Shown here: piece after piece, positions 59,520 to 64,000 of the stretch
How positions within the stretch are numbered: the first letter of the stretch is position 1
How the letters are laid out: each line of letters starts with the position of its first letter
Source: Rhodospirillaceae bacterium
GTDB taxonomy: Bacteria > Pseudomonadota > Alphaproteobacteria > UBA8366 > Aestuariispiraceae
Direction: 5' to 3'
Assembly (NCBI GenBank): GCA_002709955.1
Contig: PAQY01000003.1
Span: 1 to 64,000 of the forward strand
Length of the DNA: 64,000 nucleotides
Made by a program: the position numbers and the translations under genes
Notes under the pieces: model-generated
The model's database searches: none
What the model was told of the DNA's origin: nothing
Seen by the model: only the letters and a program-made list of their open reading frames with translations

Positions 59520-60992
59520 CTATCGATACAAATCGTCTGGAATTAAGATGGAAGCCCCGGTGGTCTGGCGACCTTCCAGGGCGCGATGGGCCTGGGCCGC
59601 ATCGCTGAGCTTGTAACGGCGGGCTGGTTCAATTGCGACAATGCGCTGATCGATAGCCTGGAACAGCCGTTGCGTAATTGCCTGCACCTTTTCTGGTGTG
59701 TCGGTATAGTGGGCGAAATTCGGACGCGACAGGGTGATCGATTTCGCCGCCAGAGACCCAATATCCCATGTCCCGATATCGCCGGAAGCCTGGCCAAAAC
59801 TGATCAGGTGACCACAGGGCGCTAATGCTTCCACAGAATGCGCGAAGCTGTCGCGACCAACCGCATCATAGATCACATCTACGCCCCGCCCCTTGGTGAT
59901 CGCGCGAACCTGGTCTTCCAGGCTGTCTGAACCGGGCAGAATGACATGATGCGCACCCGATGCCCGGGCAAGCCGTGCTTTCTCTTCCGATGAGGTCGCA
60001 CCAATAACGGTCGCCCCAAGATAAGCCGCCCATTGGCACAACAACCGCCCGACACCGCCTGCAGGCGCATAGATCAATACCGTCTCCCCCTTTTTCACCG
60101 GATGGACCCGATGCAGCAGGAATTCAGCACTCATCCCCTTCAATAGGCCCGCCGCAGCGGTCGCGTCGTCAATGCGATCTGGCAATGGAATGACCAAAGC
60201 CGCGGACATGGTGCGGACCGTTGCATAGGCACCAACAGGCGGACAGGCATAGCCAACCCGCTGACCAACGGAGAGATGGCGCACACCGGGGCCGATATCG
60301 ATCACCGTGCCCACAGCTTCCATTCCCGGCACGCCCGGTGGCGATAACAGTTTGAAATATCCGGTCCGGCAGTAGACATCGATGTAATTCACCCCGATGG
60401 CGGTCTGCGCCAGCCGAACCTCGCCGGGACCTGGAACAGGGGCTTTAATCTCGACCGGCTGCAATTCGTCCGGCCCGCCATAGCGTTTGATCCCCATGGC
60501 CATGCCATCCATACCCGGACCGACCTGCGACCGAACAGACGGGGCACTGGGGGGGGCTGATGTGACCCGCTTGCGGATCGCCTCAAACCCCGCGACATAG
60601 ACACCATCGGCGACCAGTGCCGCCAATTCATCCGCCCGCCCCTTTGGCGCATCAAAGCGTGAGGTCCAGGTGCAAAAGGTGCCATTCCCATCCGTAACAG
60701 GCTTTAGCTTGATTTCGGCAATGTAATTCTGAAGCGGCACATCGCTTTCAACAATGGCATAGCGCAGGCTGTGGTCCTTGTCGGATAGGGATAGCAATTG
60801 CTCGCGCAGGGCCTCCCCCGTCTCTAGCCTGAAATTTCGCACTGCCCCGATCTGATCGGTTTTCCGCCCGGCCTCCAGGTCGCTGCGCGCGACGGCAGGG
60901 TGCCAGCGGTCATGACCGTTAAAGTCCCGCAGAATCGCCCATACCGCCGCAAGGGGCGCCTGGATGACAGTGCTGCGGTGTACCGTGACCAT
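59520..60992 (-). CDS. Fusion: SRPBCC domain plus quinone-oxidoreductase-type dehydrogenase
   Basis: This is a 490-residue two-domain protein. Residues 1 to about 143 form a START/SRPBCC (polyketide cyclase-like) ligand pocket, clearly related to the separate protein encoded next (60996-61433). After a short Ser/Pro linker, residues about 163-490 are a zinc-independent MDR reductase of the quinone oxidoreductase type, with VNYIDVYCRTGYF, PGMEAVGTVIDIG and the NADPH motif APAGGVGRLLCQWA. I do not recall this fusion as a standard architecture. The first domain may hand a hydrophobic substrate to the second. Confidence 0.85.
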   Translation of the reverse strand: MVTVHRSTVIQAPLAAVWAILRDFNGHDRWHPAVARSDLEAGRKTDQIGAVRNFRLETGEALREQLLSLSDKDHSLRYAIVESDVPLQNYIAEIKLKPVTDGNGTFCTWTSRFDAPKGRADELAALVADGVYVAGFEAIRKRVTSAPPSAPSVRSQVGPGMDGMAMGIKRYGGPDELQPVEIKAPVPGPGEVRLAQTAIGVNYIDVYCRTGYFKLLSPPGVPGMEAVGTVIDIGPGVRHLSVGQRVGYACPPVGAYATVRTMSAALVIPLPDRIDDATAAAGLLKGMSAEFLLHRVHPVKKGETVLIYAPAGGVGRLLCQWAAYLGATVIGATSSEEKARLARASGAHHVILPGSDSLEDQVRAITKGRGVDVIYDAVGRDSFAHSVEALAPCGHLISFGQASGDIGTWDIGSLAAKSITLSRPNFAHYTDTPEKVQAITQRLFQAIDQRIVAIEPARRYKLSDAAQAHRALEGRQTTGASILIPDDLYR

Positions 60993-60995
60993 GGG

Positions 60996-61433
60996 TCAGC
61001 CCCCGAACCGGCTCTTCAGGGCATCAAATCCACCCTGAAACACGCCGCCACCAATAGAAGCGGTCAATTCCGCTTCCCGTTCTGGCGCACAGTCGAAATC
61101 AGCATACCATTCTGCGAAGCATCGATTGCCATCCGTGACGGGGCTCAATTTCATCACGGCGACATAGTTTTCCACGCCCATCGGACTTTCCAGAATCGCA
61201 TAGCTGCAACTGAAGTCATAGTCCGACAGGGCCAGAAGTTGTTCGCGGATGAACCCGCCGTCTTTCAGGCGGAAGGCGCGCACGCAGCCGACCTGATCGG
61301 CGGGGCGGCCTTCTTCGATGCGGCTTTCCGCAATGGCCGGGTGCCAGCCAGGCAGTGCATTGAAGTCACGAACCACCTTCCAAACCTGATCCACAGATGC
61401 CGGTATGATGGAAGACGCATAGACATGGGTCAT
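60996..61433 (-). CDS. SRPBCC-family ligand-binding protein
   Basis: This is a 145-residue single START/Bet v1-like domain (VWKVVRDFNALPGWHPAIAESRIEEG at about 17-42, then VRAFRLKDGG). It is a paralogue of the N-terminal domain of the neighbouring fusion. The gene starts in an ATGA overlap with the flotillin stop and ends 3 bases before the fusion gene, so all three are tightly coupled. Confidence 0.88.
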   Translation of the reverse strand: MTHVYASSIIPASVDQVWKVVRDFNALPGWHPAIAESRIEEGRPADQVGCVRAFRLKDGGFIREQLLALSDYDFSCSYAILESPMGVENYVAVMKLSPVTDGNRCFAEWYADFDCAPEREAELTASIGGGVFQGGFDALKSRFGG

Positions 61434-63502
61434 TCATCATCCCCCGATTTCTTCTTGCCGCCCTGGGCACTGGCAGCCAGGCTTTGGGCATCCTTGGCGG
61501 ACCGGAAGATATCCCCCATTTTCGCGACATTGGGATTTTCCACACCGATCTGCTTCATCATCTCATCGATCAGCGGGGCCTGTGCGCGATACCGTAATGC
61601 GCTTTCAATCACCTCATCGGTGGGGGACCGACTGCCACCGCCATTACCGTTGCCGCCGCCCAGACCATCGACATGCAGAATCTTGATCCCTTCGATGTTT
61701 TCCAGCGGCCGCACGCTTTCGCGCACGATGCCTTCCAGGCGATCAATCATCTTGCCACGCAAGGCACCGGCGCGGGCATCCTCGCTGAGCACATTGTCGG
61801 CTTCGTTCAGCAGACGTTTGGCCTCTGCCGTAACGCTGGCTGTAATCTTCTCAGCCTCTGCTGCGATGACGGCTGCATCCGCATCCTTCTTCGCCAGCAA
61901 CCGATCCACAGCCGCAATGCGTTCAGCCATTTCGGTCTCACGGACGGTGCCCACCTTCTCTTCTGCGGCAACGGCTTTGGCGCGGGCATTCTCCGTTTCG
62001 ACCATCGCCTCAGCTTCCGCCGCCTGCTTCTGCAAGACACCGATATGTTTCTCTATTTCCGCCAATTCCAAGGCCAGGGCGCGCTCAATCTCCAGGCGTT
62101 TCAAATCACGCTGCTGCAGAATGCGTGCTTCTTCCAGGCCACGATTGGAGGCAATGCGCGCCCGCTCGACCTCTTCCTGAGCGGAAATTTCAGTCTCTTC
62201 GATGGCCTGACGCTGGGCAATCTGTTGCGCGCGCAACAGTCGATCCCGTTCGATGCGGGCCTTATCCAACACCTGCTCCTGGGCAATACGCGCCGATTCC
62301 ACCGCCTTGTTTGCAGAAATCCGTGCGGTTTCCACTTGCTGGCCCCGGGCGATTTCATGGGCCTCAATTTCCTCATCCGCCGTGATCCGCGCATCGCGCA
62401 ATTGACGTTCAGAAACGATCTTCGCCCGTTCCACATCCTCACTGGATGCAATTTCGGCTGTTTCAATTTCATGGCGTTGTTTGATCTGTTGCGTGCGGAT
62501 TTGTCTTTCGCGCGCGATCCGGGCCGCTTCCAGGGCCTCTTCTTGGGCAATACGGGCCTGTTCGATTTCCAACTGCGCCTTGATTTCCGATCCTTCCAGG
62601 GCGCGGCGACGGTCAATATCGTATTCGCGGGTTTCGCGTTCACTGGCGATCCGGGATTTTTCCGCCTCGGCCTCCATTGCGACACGATTGCGCACGATCT
62701 CCATCCGCTGTTCCGCACGCAGGGCTTCCAGCGCACGTTCCTGGTTCAGGCGCGAATTCTCGCTTTCCTGTTCCAGTTGCAGCGTCTCTTTCTCTGCCGC
62801 CAGATTGCGTGTGCGAATGGCAACCATCGACGATTGTTCGATGTCATTGCGCAGCTTGCGCCGTGACTCGATGGTTTCGATCAGCTGCGTCAAACCTTCA
62901 GCGTCAAAGCGGTTGGCCGGGTTAAAGAATTCCAGATTGGTCTGGTCCAAATCCGTAATCGCAACGGATTCCAACTCCAGCCCATTGCGCGCCAGCGCCC
63001 CAGCAGCACGCTCTTCAACGATGGAAACAAAGTCGCCGCGCTTCTCATGCATTTCATCCAAGGACATCTCAGCAGCAACCGACCGCAGGGCCCCGACAAA
63101 TTTCCCGTTCAGCAGATCTGCCAATCCCGCTGGATCCATCGTTCGACGGCCCAGGGTTGAAGCGGCTGCCGCGACGGCGTCGGGCTTCTGGATAACACGG
63201 ACGAAAAATTCAGCCTCGATATCCACACGCATGCGATCGCGTGTGATGACAGCAGCCTCTTTCGTTCGCGCGACGGAGATGCGCACCACGTTCAGATTGA
63301 CGGGCGTTACCTCGTGTATGATCGGCAGGACCAGGGCCCCCCCATTGATCACCACTGTCTCCCCCCCAAAGCCGGTGCGCACAAAGGCGACCTCTTTGGT
63401 TGAGCGATGATAAAGCCAGTTCAATAGATAGACGACCACCGCTATTGCGATGATGCCTATGATGAGCCACAGGATTATTGATCCAATCAGACCGGTTGTC
63501 AT
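61430..63502 (-). CDS. Flotillin-family SPFH membrane scaffold protein
   Basis: This is a 690-residue protein. The ATG at 63502 has GGAGGAGG 7 bases before it; the GTG at 63508 is less likely. It has one N-terminal membrane helix (about 4-30), an SPFH/PHB domain (about 35-195) and then a very long helical region. Residues about 272-491 consist of 20 uninterrupted 11-residue repeats with Ile or Val at position 3 (for example ARIAQEEALEA, ARIARERQIRT). A Gly-rich linker (GLGGGNGNGGG) and a short C-terminal tail follow. It is expected to organise membrane microdomains. Its place in a catabolic operon is unusual. Confidence 0.92.
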   Translation of the reverse strand: MTTGLIGSIILWLIIGIIAIAVVVYLLNWLYHRSTKEVAFVRTGFGGETVVINGGALVLPIIHEVTPVNLNVVRISVARTKEAAVITRDRMRVDIEAEFFVRVIQKPDAVAAAASTLGRRTMDPAGLADLLNGKFVGALRSVAAEMSLDEMHEKRGDFVSIVEERAAGALARNGLELESVAITDLDQTNLEFFNPANRFDAEGLTQLIETIESRRKLRNDIEQSSMVAIRTRNLAAEKETLQLEQESENSRLNQERALEALRAEQRMEIVRNRVAMEAEAEKSRIASERETREYDIDRRRALEGSEIKAQLEIEQARIAQEEALEAARIARERQIRTQQIKQRHEIETAEIASSEDVERAKIVSERQLRDARITADEEIEAHEIARGQQVETARISANKAVESARIAQEQVLDKARIERDRLLRAQQIAQRQAIEETEISAQEEVERARIASNRGLEEARILQQRDLKRLEIERALALELAEIEKHIGVLQKQAAEAEAMVETENARAKAVAAEEKVGTVRETEMAERIAAVDRLLAKKDADAAVIAAEAEKITASVTAEAKRLLNEADNVLSEDARAGALRGKMIDRLEGIVRESVRPLENIEGIKILHVDGLGGGNGNGGGSRSPTDEVIESALRYRAQAPLIDEMMKQIGVENPNVAKMGDIFRSAKDAQSLAASAQGGKKKSGDDE
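62030..62689 (-). repeat. Coding region for 20 hendecad repeats
   Basis: In the flotillin gene this segment encodes twenty successive 11-residue units (33 bp each) with a fixed aliphatic third residue. The unbroken phase indicates a right-handed or straight coiled coil rather than a heptad one. Confidence 0.85.
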
Positions 63503-63519
63503 GGTCACACCTCCTCCCT

Positions 63520-64000
63520 TCAGGCGGTTCGAATTGCCTTGAAGGCTTTCGTTTGTTCGGTAAGCGCTATTTCTGTCGGCAGACGCTCCATAGAAGATGC
63601 GCCATAGAACCCGTGACAGTTTTCAGTATTGTTCAGAACGTATTCAGCATCCTGTGGCATCGCGACCGGGCCGCCATGAACCAGGACAATGGCATCCGGA
63701 TTGACCTTCAGCGCCGCTTCGGACCAGGCATTGACCAACGCCGGACATTCTTCCAGCGTCAACGCCGTGCCCGCCCCGATGGACCCGCCCGTGGTCAGCC
63801 CCAGATGGCAGACAATGATATCAGCCCCCGCCTTTGCCATCGCCGTCGCGTCATCTTCATTAAAGACATAGGGCGTGGTGAACATGTCTTTTTCATGCGC
63901 CAGTCGGATCACATCCACTTCCTGGCCATAAGACATGCCGGTCGCTTCCAGATTGGCCCGGAATGTCCCATCAATCAGCCCGACTGTTGGAAAATTCTGA
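63520..64000 (-). CDS. Phosphoenolpyruvate hydrolase-like TIM-barrel protein, 5' end cut
   Basis: The frame is open to the right edge, upstream of the ATG at 63936. The added residues [20 protein letters not shown] lead directly into [16 protein letters not shown], as in the family, so the gene extends beyond the window. The visible 160 residues include [18 protein letters not shown] and [11 protein letters not shown]. They match the TIM-barrel PEP-hydrolase/Tm-1-like group, whose function is poorly known. It is the first visible gene of the minus-strand operon, 17 bases before flotillin. Confidence 0.8.
   Translation of the reverse strand, partial: QNFPTVGLIDGTFRANLEATGMSYGQEVDVIRLAHEKDMFTTPYVFNEDDATAMAKAGADIIVCHLGLTTGGSIGAGTALTLEECPALVNAWSEAALKVNPDAIVLVHGGPVAMPQDAEYVLNNTENCHGFYGASSMERLPTEIALTEQTKAFKAIRTA

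Noticed and set aside
60900-62180. 426-residue plus-strand ORF opposite flotillin
   Set aside because: It is low-complexity and rich in Ser/Arg/Ala, the usual mirror of a repeated coiled-coil gene, and crosses three tightly linked real genes.
62030-62689. 33-bp DNA satellite
   Set aside because: The period comes from protein repeats; the DNA units are too different from each other to be a recent tandem duplication.

Overview
The window looks like a chromosomal segment of an alphaproteobacterium. The signs are a tripartite tricarboxylate (TctABC) transporter, two polyamine-type ABC importers, fumarylacetoacetate-hydrolase and SRPBCC families, FecI/FecR/TonB iron modules, and moderately GC-rich coding sequence with dense short-gap operons. 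I cannot name the genus. No rRNA, intact tRNA or CRISPR array was seen.

Region 1 (about 1-8.2 kb) is AT-richer accessory DNA. It holds short hypothetical genes, a secreted DRGH endonuclease, a small GCH/YHCH exported protein, a ClpP-fold/lipoprotein pair and a lone 319-aa gene. Two near-identical copies of a tRNA-Ser-like 3' end (6492-6506 and 8069-8083), paired TGTGGGT repeats and a five-unit 12-bp array suggest one or two integrated islands. An OmpA-like gene follows, and a truncated copy of its tail lies inside the island.

Region 2 (9.1-17.4 kb) carries an FMN glutamate synthase-like protein, a deacetylase, a GntR regulator, an FAH-family hydrolase, TctCBA and a TetR regulator. Region 3 (17.5-34.4 kb) appears devoted to amine use. 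It has a polyamine ABC transporter with a 3-hydroxyisobutyrate-dehydrogenase-like enzyme, an Fe(II)/2OG oxygenase, a Tat-exported binding protein, a glutamine-synthetase-like ligase with a two-subunit Rieske oxygenase, an AraC regulator, methylmalonate-semialdehyde dehydrogenase, a MATE exporter and a flavin reductase. A YaaW-domain fusion gene of unknown function sits in the middle. A 20-bp palindrome occurs upstream of four of these transcription units, including the TetR gene itself.

Region 4 (34.4-38.7 kb) is a sigma/FecR/TonB-receptor module. Region 5 (38.7-49.9 kb) is a LysR-controlled cluster with a PuuB-like oxidase, a second polyamine-type ABC importer, a GMC oxidoreductase, an enolase-superfamily enzyme, a cupin and an acyl-CoA dehydrogenase. 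Region 6 (50.1-56.1 kb) is a second sigma/FecR/receptor module with a PepSY membrane protein and a good Fur-box match. Region 7 (56.4-64 kb) is a compact minus-strand operon: PEP-hydrolase-like protein (cut by the window end), flotillin, SRPBCC, SRPBCC-quinone-oxidoreductase fusion, FAH hydrolase, alpha/beta hydrolase and amidohydrolase.

Two copies of a roughly 260-bp inverted-repeat element (10762-11020 and 56210-56469) end exactly in the stop codons of convergent genes. They show compensatory base changes consistent with a conserved folded structure.
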